This document shows positions 1 to 8,160 of a stretch of DNA of 64,000 bases, one piece after another. This DNA is from Nocardiopsis dassonvillei_B (GTDB lineage Bacteria > Actinomycetota > Actinomycetes > Streptosporangiales > Streptosporangiaceae). Position 1 is the first letter of the stretch; each line of letters starts with the position of its first letter. A program made the position numbers and the translations under genes. Where the stretch lies: assembly GCF_964273065.1 (NCBI RefSeq), contig NZ_OZ186815.1, positions 248,001-312,000 of the forward strand. The letters run 5' to 3'. The notes beneath the pieces were generated by a model, which did no database searches, was not told the origin of the DNA, and saw only the letters and a list, made by a program, of their open reading frames with translations.

Positions 1-999
1 ATCAGCGCCGACGTGGAGGCCATGTACGACATCTCCGGGTGGAGCCACGGCCTGCTCTGGGGCGCCGAGGCCGCACCGGTGCAGGAGGCGGTGCCGGTCC
101 GGACCGCGCCGGTGGCCGCGGCCGCGCCCACCGGCCGGGTCGAGGAGCCCGGCGCGGCGGGGTGGCGGCTGGGGGTGGCCGACGGCTCCGACGCCGCCGC
201 CCTCAACGAACTGCTCGCCTCGGGCGCCGAGGTGACCTGGACCCGGGGCGGCGCGGTCGTCGCACCGGGGGCGGCCGAGGCGGTCGCCGGGGCCGCCGAG
301 AGGCACGGGGCGGTGTTCACCGCCGCGGACGAGCCGGGAGAGGCCGTCCTGGAGCCGCTCACCGTCGCGGTGGCGGGCGCCGCCGACGAGGTCTTCACCC
401 TGGGCTCGCTCGGCTTCGAACCGGTGCCGGTGTCCACGGCGGTGCTCAACGACGGATTCGACTGGTCGGGGGTGGACGTGCTCTACGCCGGCTCCGGGCT
501 GGTGTACGGGGACCTGAACGCCGGCGCCCGGGCCGCCCTGGACGGGTTCTTCGCCGGGGGCGGCGGCCTGGTGGGCCGCGGCGCGACGGGCGCCCGGCTC
601 AACGACCAGGCGGGGCTGCTGGAGGCCACCCGGGTCGCGGGCCGCTCCGACGCCAACGGCGTGGTGGCCGTGACGGCGGGCGGGGGCGCGCTCACCGGCA
701 CCGGCGGGCACGCGTTCGTGTACTCCCCGGGGTGGTTCGCCGACCTCGGCGAGGGCGTGGCGGTCGAGCAGGCCTACGCCGGCGACCCGCTGGTGGCGGG
801 GCACTGGCGGGCCGCCGCCGACGGCTCGGCCGGACCGGACGCGGCCGCCGGGCAGGCGGCGGTGGTCAGCGGTACGGCGGACGGCGCGTCGGTGGTGCTC
901 TTCGGTACCGAGCCGATGTTCCGCCACCACCCCAAGGGACTGTTCGCCCAGGTGGCCCAGGCCCTGTACTGGACGGCCGCAGCCCCGCCGCAGGCCTGA
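1..999 (+). CDS. C-terminal part of M14-like zinc carboxypeptidase (5' end outside window)
   Basis: The reading frame is open from the first base and stops at 997-999, so this is the 3' end of a longer gene. The visible 332 residues begin with a segment reading AMYDISGWSHGLLWGA, which resembles the end of the catalytic region of large secreted M14 peptidases of actinomycetes. The rest is an Ala/Gly-rich alpha/beta segment that looks like the glutamine-amidotransferase-like tail found after the peptidase domain in such proteins. Zinc ligands and the signal peptide, if present, lie upstream of the window. Family assignment rests on recalled similarity; an exported protease is likely but not proven. 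Confidence 0.55.
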   Translation: MSADVEAMYDISGWSHGLLWGAEAAPVQEAVPVRTAPVAAAAPTGRVEEPGAAGWRLGVADGSDAAALNELLASGAEVTWTRGGAVVAPGAAEAVAGAAERHGAVFTAADEPGEAVLEPLTVAVAGAADEVFTLGSLGFEPVPVSTAVLNDGFDWSGVDVLYAGSGLVYGDLNAGARAALDGFFAGGGGLVGRGATGARLNDQAGLLEATRVAGRSDANGVVAVTAGGGALTGTGGHAFVYSPGWFADLGEGVAVEQAYAGDPLVAGHWRAAADGSAGPDAAAGQAAVVSGTADGASVVLFGTEPMFRHHPKGLFAQVAQALYWTAAAPPQA

Positions 1000-1010
1000 C
1001 CCGCGCATGG

Positions 1011-1033
1011 CCGCCCGGGGAGCCCCCGGGCGG
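1011..1033 (+). terminator. Hairpin terminator after the M14-like gene
   Basis: A perfect 10-bp stem (1011-1020 with 1024-1033, loop AGC) begins 11 nt after the stop codon. There is no U-tract, as is common in GC-rich actinomycetes. Confidence 0.5.
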
Positions 1034-1166
1034 CCCCGCGCCCGGTCCCGGGCGCGCGCCCGCCCGCGCGGACCGGGTCCAGGGGCCCGCCTGCACGCCC
1101 GCACCCTGCCCAGGGCGTGAAAAACCCTTACCCCCGCGGTCACGGAGGGGCCTACAGTGAGCCGCT

Positions 1167-1628
1167 ATGAGCGATTCCTCCCTCCGCGCCGTCGAGATCA
1201 CCCCCGACAACGTCCGCGCGGCGATCAAGGTGAAGGTCCGCGAGGACCAGAACGCCTTCGTCGCCCCCGTCGTCCACTCCCTCGCCGAGGCGTACGCCTC
1301 GCGGGAGACCGCCTGGCCCCGGCTGATCCTGGACGGCGACCGGCCCGTCGCGTTCGTCATGGCCAACTTCGAGCCCGGCGAGGAGGACCCCGACCACCGC
1401 TGCGGGATCTGGCGGCTCAACGTCGCGGAGGGCGAGCAGGGCAGGGGCTACGGCCGCTTCGCCGTGGAGACCGTCCTGGCCGAGGCCCGCCGCCGCGGCC
1501 AGGAGCGTGTCACCGTCTCCTGGGTCCCCGGGGAGGGCTCGCCCGAGGGCTTCTACCTCGGCCTCGGCTTCCGCAGGACGGGCCGGGTCGACGAGGGCGA
1601 GGTGGTCGGCGAGCTGTTCCTGGAGTAG
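1167..1628 (+). CDS. GNAT family N-acetyltransferase
   Basis: A 153-residue single-domain GNAT protein. The acetyl-CoA pyrophosphate-binding segment (EGEQGRGYGRFAVE, about residues 91-104) fits the Q/RxxGxG/A motif, and a C-terminal FYLGLGFRRTGR segment matches motif B of the fold. The N-terminal layout recalls polyamine-acetyltransferase-like GNATs (PaiA/BltD type), but the substrate cannot be read from the sequence. The ATG at 1167 has no good Shine-Dalgarno. A TACAGT hexamer at 1153-1158 lies 8 nt upstream, so the message may be nearly leaderless. The gene converges with the short-chain dehydrogenase. Confidence 0.85.
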   Translation: MSDSSLRAVEITPDNVRAAIKVKVREDQNAFVAPVVHSLAEAYASRETAWPRLILDGDRPVAFVMANFEPGEEDPDHRCGIWRLNVAEGEQGRGYGRFAVETVLAEARRRGQERVTVSWVPGEGSPEGFYLGLGFRRTGRVDEGEVVGELFLE

Positions 1629-1675
1629 GGGCCGGCCCGACACCCGGGCGGCCGCGGTGGACCCGGCCGGGCCCC

Positions 1676-1699
1676 GCGGCCCCGGGCCCCCGGGGCCGC
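1676..1699. terminator. Convergent hairpin between GNAT and SDR genes
   Basis: An 11-bp perfect inverted repeat (1676-1686 and 1689-1699, 2-nt centre) sits 47 nt after each stop codon of two convergent genes, so it can serve both as a bidirectional terminator. Confidence 0.5.
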
Positions 1700-1746
1700 A
1701 CGCGGAACGGGGAGGCGGCGGTGGCCGCGTCCGGCCACCGCCCGGG

Positions 1747-2499
1747 TCACCCGATCCCCTGCCCCAGGCCGCCGTCCACCGGCAGCTCCACACCGGTCGT
1801 GAAGGTCGCCTCGAAGCCGAGGAACAGCACGGCCCGGGCGACCTCGGCGACGGTGCCGTGCCGCTTCATGGGGGTGATCGTGTCGCCCATACGCTCCATC
1901 TCCGCCTTCTCGGCGTCGGTGGCGTTGGTGAAACCCCCCGAGGGGGTGTGGATGAAGCCCGGCGCCACCGAGTTGACCCGGATCCCGCGCGGCAGCAGCT
2001 CGGCGGCGAGCACCCGGGAGAACGCCCGCACCGCGGCCTTGGTGCCGCTGTACACGACCATGCCCGGGGTGCCGGTCTGGTTGGTGACCGAGGTGGTGAA
2101 CACGATCGACCCGCCGTCGGCCAGCAGCGGCAGCAGCCGCTGCACGGTGAAGAACGCCCCCTTGGCGTTGACCGCGAACATCCAGTCGTAGGACTCCTCG
2201 GTGACCCCGGTCGCCGGGGCGAGCTCGGACACGCCCACGTTGACGTGCAGGAAGTCGATCCCTCCCAGGTGCTCGCGCACGGCCTCGGCCAGCCGGTCGG
2301 CGTCGGCCACCTCCGCGGCGTTCGCCCGCAGTGTGTGCACGTCCGGCCCCAGGCGGCCGCGCACCTCCTCCAGGTTCTTCTCGTTGTTGCCGGTGAGCAG
2401 CACCCGCGCCCCGCCGGCGAGCAGCTCCTCCACCACGCCCAGGCCCATGCCGTGCGTACCGCCGACGACCACGGCCCTGCGTCCCTCGTAGACGCCCAT
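1747..2499 (-). CDS. Short-chain dehydrogenase/reductase (SDR)
   Basis: A 250-residue classical SDR. The nucleotide-binding glycine motif GGTHGMG is at residues 11-17, followed by a strand ending LLTGNN. The catalytic YSGTK (YxxxK) follows the Ser-bearing FTTSVTN strand. Asn after the second strand (TGNN) rather than Asp makes NADPH at least as likely as NADH. The tail VAPGFIHTP is typical of the substrate loop. The ATG at 2499 follows AAGGA on the coding strand. The gene is divergent from the AfsR-like regulator with about 103 bp between starts, so the regulator may control it. Substrate unknown. Confidence 0.88.
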   Translation of the reverse strand: MGVYEGRRAVVVGGTHGMGLGVVEELLAGGARVLLTGNNEKNLEEVRGRLGPDVHTLRANAAEVADADRLAEAVREHLGGIDFLHVNVGVSELAPATGVTEESYDWMFAVNAKGAFFTVQRLLPLLADGGSIVFTTSVTNQTGTPGMVVYSGTKAAVRAFSRVLAAELLPRGIRVNSVAPGFIHTPSGGFTNATDAEKAEMERMGDTITPMKRHGTVAEVARAVLFLGFEATFTTGVELPVDGGLGQGIG

Positions 2500-2590
2500 G
2501 TCGTTCCCCGTCCTTCTCGGCGGGGCGGCCCCGTGCCGCCCCGGTGGGACCACGGTGCCCGCGGCCGCCACGGGTGTCCTACGGGAACGC

Positions 2591-2602
2591 TACGGTTGGC
2601 CC
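2591..2602 (+). promoter_or_regulatory. Leaderless-type promoter of the AfsR-like gene
   Basis: TACGGT (2591-2596) ends 6 nt before the ATG at 2603, with no Shine-Dalgarno between. This spacing puts the transcription start at or next to the start codon. Confidence 0.5.
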
Positions 2603-5600
2603 ATGCGCGTGGGGGTGTTGGGTCCGCTGGAGGTCCGTACGGGGGACGGGGGTCCCGTGGCCGTCGCCGACACCAAGGTCCGCGCCCTGCTGGTGCTCCT
2701 GGCGCTGGCCCGGGGAGGGGTGGTCCCCGCCGACCGGCTGGTCGCCGCACTGTGGGGCGACCAGCCGCCGGCCCGGCCGGCGGCGGTCCTGCAGGCCCGC
2801 GTCTCCCAGCTGCGCGGCGCCCTGGAGCGCGCCGAGCCGGGCGGGCGCGCCCTGGTGCGCCACCGTCCGCCCGGCTACCTGCTCCACGGCGCCGACCTGG
2901 ACGCGGACCGGTTCGAGGAGCTGCTCGACCGAGCCCGCGGGGCCGCCCCCCGCGGGCGCGCCGACCTGCTCTCCCGCGCCCTGGACCTGTGGCGGGGGCC
3001 GGCCGCCGCCGGGTTCGCCGACCTGGACGGGGCCCGGGAGGACGCCGCCCTCCTGGAGGAGCGGCGGCTGACCGCACTGGAGGACCTCGCCGGGGCCCGC
3101 CTGGAGCTGGGCGACCACGCCGGACTGGCCGACGCCCTGGCGGGCCCGGCCCGCGAACACCCCTACCGGGAGCGGCTGCACGCCGCCCTGGTCCGCGCCC
3201 TGTACGCCGCCGGGCGCCAGGGCGAGGCGCTCACCCGCTACGAGGAGCTGCGCGCCCGCCTGGCCGACGACCTGGGGGTGGACCCCGGGCCGGAGCTGGC
3301 CGCCCTGCACCGCGCGGTGCTGGTCCAGGACCCCGCCCTCCTCCCGCGCCGGGCCCCCGCCCCGGACCGGCTCCCCGCCCCGCCCGCCGGGAACCTGCCC
3401 GCCGCAGCGTCCGACCTGGTGGGCCGCGAAACCGAGGTCGCGGCCGTGCACGGCCTCCTGGAGCGGTACCGCCTGGTCACCGTCACCGGACCCGGCGGGG
3501 TGGGCAAGACCAGCCTGGCCCTGGCCGCGGCCCGCCGGACAGCCGCCGACCCCGCCGTCCCGGTGGACCTGGCGGCCCTGGACAGGGACCCCGGCGCCGC
3601 CCTGGCCACCGCGCTGGGCGTCCGCGACGGGGACGGGGACCTCGGCGGCCGGATCGCCGCCCTGCTGCGCGGACGCCCCGCCCTGCTGCTCCTGGACAAC
3701 TGCGAACACCTGGTGGAGGAGGTCGCCGAGCTGGTCTCCGGCCTCCTGGCGGCCCTGCCGGACCTGCGGATCCTGGCCACCTCGCAGTCGCCCCTGGCCG
3801 TGGCGGGGGAGTACCTGTACCCCCTGGCGCCCCTGGAGCCGCCGGCCGACGACACCCCGGCGGCGGTGGAGGCCTCCCCGGCCGCCCGCCTGTTCCTGGC
3901 CCGAGCCGAGGCCGCGGGCGCCCGCCCCGGCACCGACCCGGACACCGTCGCCGCCGTCGCCGCGATCTGCCGCCGCCTGGACGGCATCCCCCTGGCCCTG
4001 GAACTGGCCGCCACCCGGATGCGCCACCTCCGGGCCCCCGAGCTGGCCGCCCGCCTCGACGACCGGTTCACCCTGCTGGGCGGCGGACGCCGGGACGCGC
4101 CCGCCCGCCAGCGCACCCTGCGCGCGACCATCGACTGGAGCTGGGAGCCCCTCACCGGCCCCGAACGCGCCCTGCTGTCCCGGCTGGCGGTGTTCGCCGA
4201 CGGCTGCGACCCGGCCGCCGCCGAGGCGGTCGGCGGCGGCACCCCGGACCTGGTCGGCGCCCTGGTGGACCGGTCGCTGGTCGTCGCCTCCACACGCCCG
4301 GAGGGGACCCGCTACCGGCTGCTGGAGTCGGTGGCCGCCTACGCCCTGGAACACCTGGCCGCCGCGGGGCGGGAGAACCGGGCCCGCGCCCGCCACGCCG
4401 CGTACTTCGCCGACCTGGCCGGGGAGGCCGACGCCCGCCTGCGCGGCCCGGACCAGGCCGGGGCCCTGGCCCTGCTGGACCGGGAGGACGCCAACCTGCG
4501 CGCCGCCTCCTCGTACGCCGTCCGCGCGGGCGACGCCCCCACCGCCCTGCGCCTGGCGGCCGACCTGGCCTGGTACCGCTTCCTGCGCGGCCGCACCGCC
4601 CAGGCCCGCACCGCGCTGGACACCGCACTGGCGGTGCCCGCCGGGGCGGGGGAGCCGGAGGAGCCGCGGGCCAGGGCAGCGGTGCTGCGGGCGGCCCTGG
4701 CCCGGCACGCCACCGGGGACGAGCGGCGGCGCGACGGTGCGGACGCCCTGCTGGCGCGCATCGCCGACCCGGCGGTCCGGGCCCGCCTGGCCTGGTTCAC
4801 CGGGTTCACCCGGCGGGGCCTGGGCGACCCGGGCGCCGCCGGGGAGAGGACCGCAGCCGTCCTGGCGGCGGCCGAGGAGGCCGGGGACCCCTGGACGGCG
4901 GCCCTGGCCCGGGTCGACCTGGCCCTGGCCGCGTTCGGGCGCGGCGACCTGGCGGCGGCCCTGGCCGAGGGGCGCGGTGCCGAGACCGCCCTGCGCGACC
5001 TCGGCGACCCGTGGGGGCTGCTCCAGGCCTCCGACGCCCTGGCCCAGGTCGCCGAGGCGCTGGGCGACGTGGACGAGGCGGCCCGGCGGCACGGGGAGGG
5101 GCTGCGGATCGCCGAGGACCTGCGCCTGTGGCGCGCGGTGTCCCGGCACGCGGCCGGGCTGGGGCGCGTCGCCCTGCTGGCCGGGGACCTCGACCGAGCC
5201 GACGCCCTGCACGGCCGCGCCCTGCGCCTGGCGGAAGAACAGGACGACACGGTCGCCGCCCAGTACGCGGACGCGGGCATCGCGCTCACCGCGCGCCGCC
5301 GCGGCGACCTGGGGAAGGCCGAGGCCGTCCTGTCCCGGTGGCTGGAGTGGAACCTCCGCACCGACGGGCACATCGGCGCGGCGTTCATCCACACGCAGCT
5401 GGGCTACATCGCCGAACAGCGGGGCGAGCCGGAGCGGGCGCTGGAGCTGCACGCCCGGGGAGGGGAGCAGGCCCGGCGCAGCGGGGACCCCCGGGCCCGG
5501 GCCCTGGCCCTGGAGGGCGAGGCGGGGGCGCGCTCCCTGGCCGGGGAGCACGCGGCGGCCGCCGACCTGCTGGACCGCGCCGCCGCCCTGCGCGCGGGCG

Positions 5601-5695
5601 CCGGGGCACCGCTCACCGGGATCGAGGGCTGGGACGTGGACCGCACCCGCGCCCGCATCGCGACGGGGGGAGCGGTCCCCGCGGGCGGCGGGTGA
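2603..5695 (+). CDS. AfsR/SARP-type regulator with NB-ARC ATPase and TPR domains
   Basis: A 1030-residue regulator. It opens MRVGVLGPLEV, the start of an OmpR-like winged-helix DNA-binding domain (about residues 1-90), followed by a bacterial transcriptional activation (BTAD) helical domain to about 245. A signal-transduction ATPase follows, with a P-loop GPGGVGKTS near residue 295 and a kinase-2 strand LLLLDNCEH near 361. The last third is helical TPR-like repeats rich in Ala, Leu and Arg. This is the large SARP/AfsR layout; such proteins activate promoters carrying 11-bp spaced direct repeats. It lies 5 kb before the peptide cassette, whose upstream region carries such repeats, so it is a candidate regulator of that cassette. 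The link is inference. Confidence 0.9.
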   Translation: MRVGVLGPLEVRTGDGGPVAVADTKVRALLVLLALARGGVVPADRLVAALWGDQPPARPAAVLQARVSQLRGALERAEPGGRALVRHRPPGYLLHGADLDADRFEELLDRARGAAPRGRADLLSRALDLWRGPAAAGFADLDGAREDAALLEERRLTALEDLAGARLELGDHAGLADALAGPAREHPYRERLHAALVRALYAAGRQGEALTRYEELRARLADDLGVDPGPELAALHRAVLVQDPALLPRRAPAPDRLPAPPAGNLPAAASDLVGRETEVAAVHGLLERYRLVTVTGPGGVGKTSLALAAARRTAADPAVPVDLAALDRDPGAALATALGVRDGDGDLGGRIAALLRGRPALLLLDNCEHLVEEVAELVSGLLAALPDLRILATSQSPLAVAGEYLYPLAPLEPPADDTPAAVEASPAARLFLARAEAAGARPGTDPDTVAAVAAICRRLDGIPLALELAATRMRHLRAPELAARLDDRFTLLGGGRRDAPARQRTLRATIDWSWEPLTGPERALLSRLAVFADGCDPAAAEAVGGGTPDLVGALVDRSLVVASTRPEGTRYRLLESVAAYALEHLAAAGRENRARARHAAYFADLAGEADARLRGPDQAGALALLDREDANLRAASSYAVRAGDAPTALRLAADLAWYRFLRGRTAQARTALDTALAVPAGAGEPEEPRARAAVLRAALARHATGDERRRDGADALLARIADPAVRARLAWFTGFTRRGLGDPGAAGERTAAVLAAAEEAGDPWTAALARVDLALAAFGRGDLAAALAEGRGAETALRDLGDPWGLLQASDALAQVAEALGDVDEAARRHGEGLRIAEDLRLWRAVSRHAAGLGRVALLAGDLDRADALHGRALRLAEEQDDTVAAQYADAGIALTARRRGDLGKAEAVLSRWLEWNLRTDGHIGAAFIHTQLGYIAEQRGEPERALELHARGGEQARRSGDPRARALALEGEAGARSLAGEHAAAADLLDRAAALRAGAGAPLTGIEGWDVDRTRARIATGGAVPAGGG

Positions 5696-5957
5696 CACGG
5701 CGCCGGGCACGGGTGCCGGGGCGCGGACGGAGCGGACGGCGGTGGGCGCGGTCGGCGGCGAGCGGCGCCCGCACGCGGAGGGCGGCCCGACCCCGGGCCC
5801 GCGGGGCCGAGGCCGGACGCGCACCGGGCCGGATACGTCCCCGACCCCGGGCCGGGTACCTACCGGGACCCCGGTGGCGACGGACCGCGCGGCCCCCGCC
5901 GGCCGGTGCGGAGGCGGAGCCGGGCACGGGTGCCCCCTCCCGTTGCCGGGAAGCGGC

Positions 5958-6305
5958 TCAGCCCACGGTCTCGGGGACGCGCGCGGCGCCGCGGATCCGG
6001 GGCAGCCGCCCGCTGCGGTGCAGCCACAGGTCGGCGATGAGCGTGAACAGCGGCGGAACGGAGGCGGCCAGCGCCAGCAGGGTCGGCCACACGCCCCAGC
6101 GCAGGTGGACCGCCGAGACCAGGCAGACCGCGACGTAGAGCATGAACGCGATCCCGTGCAGCATGCCGAAGACCTCCACGCCCCGCTCGCTGCCGCTCCC
6201 CAGGTACTTGACGTACATGCCCGCCAGCAGGCCGACCCAGGTCAGGGCTTCGACGACGGCGATCACGCGGAAGGCGATCGCGTTCACCAGGGCTGGGATG
6301 TTCAC
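5958..6305 (-). CDS. DUF3817 integral membrane protein
   Basis: A 115-residue membrane protein with three or four predicted transmembrane helices. It shows the DUF3817 pattern: an N-terminal FRVIAVVEALTWVGLLAGMYVKY helix region, an HGIAFMLY segment with a conserved His, and a final basic tail after SVPPLFTLIADLWL. The function of this small actinobacterial family is unknown. The GTG at 6305 is chosen because GGAGGA lies just upstream on the coding strand and the product then starts at the family's usual point. It converges with the AfsR-like gene across about 260 bp without recognisable genes. Confidence 0.8.
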   Translation of the reverse strand: MNIPALVNAIAFRVIAVVEALTWVGLLAGMYVKYLGSGSERGVEVFGMLHGIAFMLYVAVCLVSAVHLRWGVWPTLLALAASVPPLFTLIADLWLHRSGRLPRIRGAARVPETVG

Positions 6306-6740
6306 GGGTGTCCTCCGGTCGCGGTGGCGCGGGCACGGTCGGCCCGGAGCGTGCGCACCGGGGACCGGGACCAGGCTAGAACACGCTTTCGGGAGCCCGG
6401 AGGCGCCCCCGGTGCAGGAGGACGGCCGGGTAGGGCCGGCCTCAAGGGTCCCCCGCCCCGCCCCGGGACCCCGCCAAGGGGAGCCCGGAACGACCGCCCC
6501 GGCCCAGAGGCGCCGCGTCGAGAGGTATCCGCTGCGGCGGCGCGTTCCGGGGGGCGCCGAGGCCGGGCGCCACCGTCGGCTTCGCCGCCTGTGACCACGG
6601 CCCCGCCGCCGAGCGCCGGGCCCGGACCGCCGCGCCCGGCGGCCGTGTGCCGGGCCCGCGCGGCACGGCGCGCGGCCGCGGCCGCGGCCGGGCGGCATCC
6701 CCTCCGCCCGGACGCGGCCGCACCCCCGTGTGCGCCCGGA
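6306..6740. other. Gene-free spacer between DUF3817 and SH3-like genes
   Basis: This 435-bp stretch holds only frames with shadow-like Arg/Gly/Pro composition. It should include the promoter of the DUF3817 gene at its left end. A run of alternating CG-rich repeats lies around 6660-6695. No convincing operator, RNA or gene was seen. Confidence 0.4.
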
Positions 6741-7034
6741 TCAGCAGTTGGGCAGGTTGTACGACGGGTAGTGGCCCGCGTAGGTGTAGAACTTGCCGCC
6801 CCGGGTGCGGTACCAGTGGTTCCCGTGCTTGTTGAGCAGGGAGCATTCCAGCAGGACGTATTCGCCGGGGGCGACCGTGTCGACGGCGTGGGCGCTCGCG
6901 TACGGCTCGGTCCGCACCGGAGCCGTCGTGATCGGGTAGCCGTAGACGTAGGCCCAGGCCGGAGCCTGCATCAGCGTCGCGCCGATCGCGCCGGCCGCCG
7001 CCACCGCGCCGATCTTCTTGAGCATGCTCTTCAT
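6741..7034 (-). CDS. Small secreted SH3-like protein
   Basis: A 97-residue precursor. Residues 1-28 form a clear Sec signal peptide: KK near the start, a hydrophobic Ala/Gly core, and a predicted cut after PAWA. The mature part is about 70 residues with two Cys that could pair, and a WYRTRGGKFYTYAG segment like the small bacterial SH3-type domains of secreted actinomycete proteins. AGGAGAGGG precedes the ATG at good spacing. It is divergent from the six-cysteine peptide gene across an 844-bp spacer, and a 32-bp hairpin lies in its leader. It could be a partner of that peptide or simply an unrelated cell-surface protein. Confidence 0.75.
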   Translation of the reverse strand: MKSMLKKIGAVAAAGAIGATLMQAPAWAYVYGYPITTAPVRTEPYASAHAVDTVAPGEYVLLECSLLNKHGNHWYRTRGGKFYTYAGHYPSYNLPNC

Positions 7035-7060
7035 GGAATTCCCTCTCCTGGGTTCCTCGT

Positions 7061-7092
7061 TTTTCCGGGACCCGCACGCGGGAACCGGAAAA
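7061..7092 (-). promoter_or_regulatory. Large hairpin in the 5' leader of the SH3-like gene
   Basis: An 8-bp outer stem (TTTTCCGG 7061-7068 with CCGGAAAA 7085-7092), a 2x2 internal loop, and an inner CCCGC/GCGGG stem (7071-7075 with 7078-7082) form one continuous dyad. It ends 27 bp before the start codon, so it lies in the untranslated leader or over the promoter. It could be an RNA structure or an operator. Confidence 0.5.
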
Positions 7093-7409
7093 CCCGGGAG
7101 TGCGATCCTCCCGGGGCACGGTCATGGAAGCAGGGGAGCCGGGAAAAGACAAGAGTTATTTTTTCTCCCGCACCCGGGCCAAGGTGAGGAATTCATTTCC
7201 GGCTTCGGCTTCCGCCGGTTCCGGCGCGGCGCACGGAAACCGCCTCCGGTGCGCGGGATGTTCGGGTGCCCCGGTGGCGCTCCGGGCTCTCCCGACCGTT
7301 TCGGCCTTGCTGACGTGCGGTGACGTTCCGCGCGCGGGGGCGGCCGAAGGCGCGGCGGCGGGCCCCGGCCCGCTCGCCGGTCATCACCCTCCGTGACGGG
7401 CGCGGCCAA

Positions 7410-7471
7410 GCTCAAATGAAGCTCAAATGCTCGGCCGCGCTCTCGGTGGAAATCCTCTGGCGCCCTACGAT
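7410..7471 (+). promoter_or_regulatory. 11-bp direct repeats plus -10-like hexamer (distal)
   Basis: GCTCAAATG occurs at 7410-7418 and again at 7421-7429, one 11-bp step apart; as heptamers this is CTCAAAT, 4 bp, CTCAAAT. That matches the geometry of SARP/AfsR targets and of PhoP direct-repeat units. TACGAT at 7466-7471 starts 56 bp after the first repeat. No gene starts directly downstream; the transcript would run 400 nt to the peptide gene. Confidence 0.55.
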
Positions 7472-7641
7472 ACGGTCGGCCCCTTTCTGTGCGAAAAAAA
7501 GAAAGCGGGCCTTCTCTTCTCCCGGAGGGGTTTTCGGGGCTCCGGGTGCGGGCCCGGGAACGCGACCCGGGGTGTGCCCCGGAGTCACCGCTGGCGATTC
7601 GACCCGTCCCGGCGCGGGATTCCGAACATGAAGGAAAGCCG

Positions 7642-7657
7642 GTTTTCCCCGGAAAAC
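7642..7657. promoter_or_regulatory. 16-bp palindrome in the peptide-gene upstream region
   Basis: GTTTTCC (7642-7648) and GGAAAAC (7651-7657) form a perfect dyad with a CC centre. It sits between the two sets of direct repeats. Its half-site shares CCGGAAAAC with the leader hairpin of the divergent SH3-like gene, so one factor might bind both. Confidence 0.4.
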
Positions 7658-7758
7658 TCCGATCCTGGAACGCCTTTCCCCAGGTGAATGGCTCGGAGGA
7701 GAATCCGCAGGCCTCCTGCCTGACATTTCTCCACCGAACTGGGACGACTTCCGATAAA

Positions 7759-7820
7759 GCTCAAATTTTGCTCAACCGGACTTCCCCGTCCCTCGGTCCG
7801 CCCCATTCCGGTCCTACAGT
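7759..7820 (+). promoter_or_regulatory. 11-bp direct repeats plus -10-like hexamer (proximal to peptide gene)
   Basis: GCTCAAATT (7759-7767) and GCTCAACCG (7770-7778) repeat at an 11-bp step. TACAGT at 7815-7820 begins 56 bp after the first repeat, the same distance as in the distal copy. This is the most likely promoter of the peptide cassette, with transcription starting near 7827 and a leader of about 50 nt. Confidence 0.6.
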
Positions 7821-7878
7821 GGCTCTCGCTCCGGCCGGAGTGTGAACCACGACACGTACCCGAAACACAGGAGTGACC

Positions 7879-8091
7879 ATGAAGGTCTCCCTCACCCGCC
7901 TCGGCGACAGCCTCCTGGAGCGGCTGGCGCCCAAGGCCACCGCCAAGGCCGACCAGTTCGAGTGCAGCTACACCACCTACCGCTGCCGCCTCCCCTACTG
8001 CGGCGGCAGCGGCTACTACCTCAGCCGCGACTACAAGTACCAGTGCAGCGACGGCAGCTACCGCTGGGACCCGGTCGGCTGCTGCCGCTGA
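7879..8091 (+). CDS. Six-cysteine precursor peptide (putative exported disulfide-rich peptide)
   Basis: A 70-residue peptide, not recognised as a named family. Residues 1-24 look like a leader: an amphipathic segment (LTRLGDSLLERLAPK) ending Ala-Lys-Ala. The remaining 46 residues carry six Cys (29, 36, 41, 56, 68, 69), eight Tyr and several Gly/Ser, as expected of a three-disulfide secreted peptide. The leader is too polar for an ordinary Sec signal, so dedicated export is likely. AGGAG lies about 6 nt before the ATG at 7879. The next four genes encode a MauE-like membrane protein, a CxxC redoxin, an ABC exporter and an S26 peptidase, which together fit oxidation, export and A-x-A cleavage. 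Activity (bacteriocin, signal or structural peptide) cannot be told. Confidence 0.7.
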   Translation: MKVSLTRLGDSLLERLAPKATAKADQFECSYTTYRCRLPYCGGSGYYLSRDYKYQCSDGSYRWDPVGCCR

Positions 8092-8160
8092 CCCCTCTCC
8101 GGTGGCGGCCTCCCGACGGGCCGCCACCGGTCCCGCACCCCTCCCCTCCTGAGGCACACC

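Noticed and set aside
1507..6138. Very long open frame (over 1500 codons) on + strand across the SDR and AfsR-like genes
   Set aside because: Arg/Gly/Pro-rich shadow of GC-rich genes in another frame; no start signal or domain.
7628..7687. 19-codon frame (MKESRFSPENSDPG start)
   Set aside because: No Shine-Dalgarno and no sign of conservation; cannot be supported.
7489..7845. 118-codon + strand frame before the peptide gene
   Set aside because: No ribosome site, random composition, and it runs through the direct-repeat promoter.
7879..8091. Lanthipeptide or other enzyme-modified RiPP
   Set aside because: No LanB/C/M/KC, radical SAM or YcaO gene in the cassette; redox genes fit plain disulfides better.
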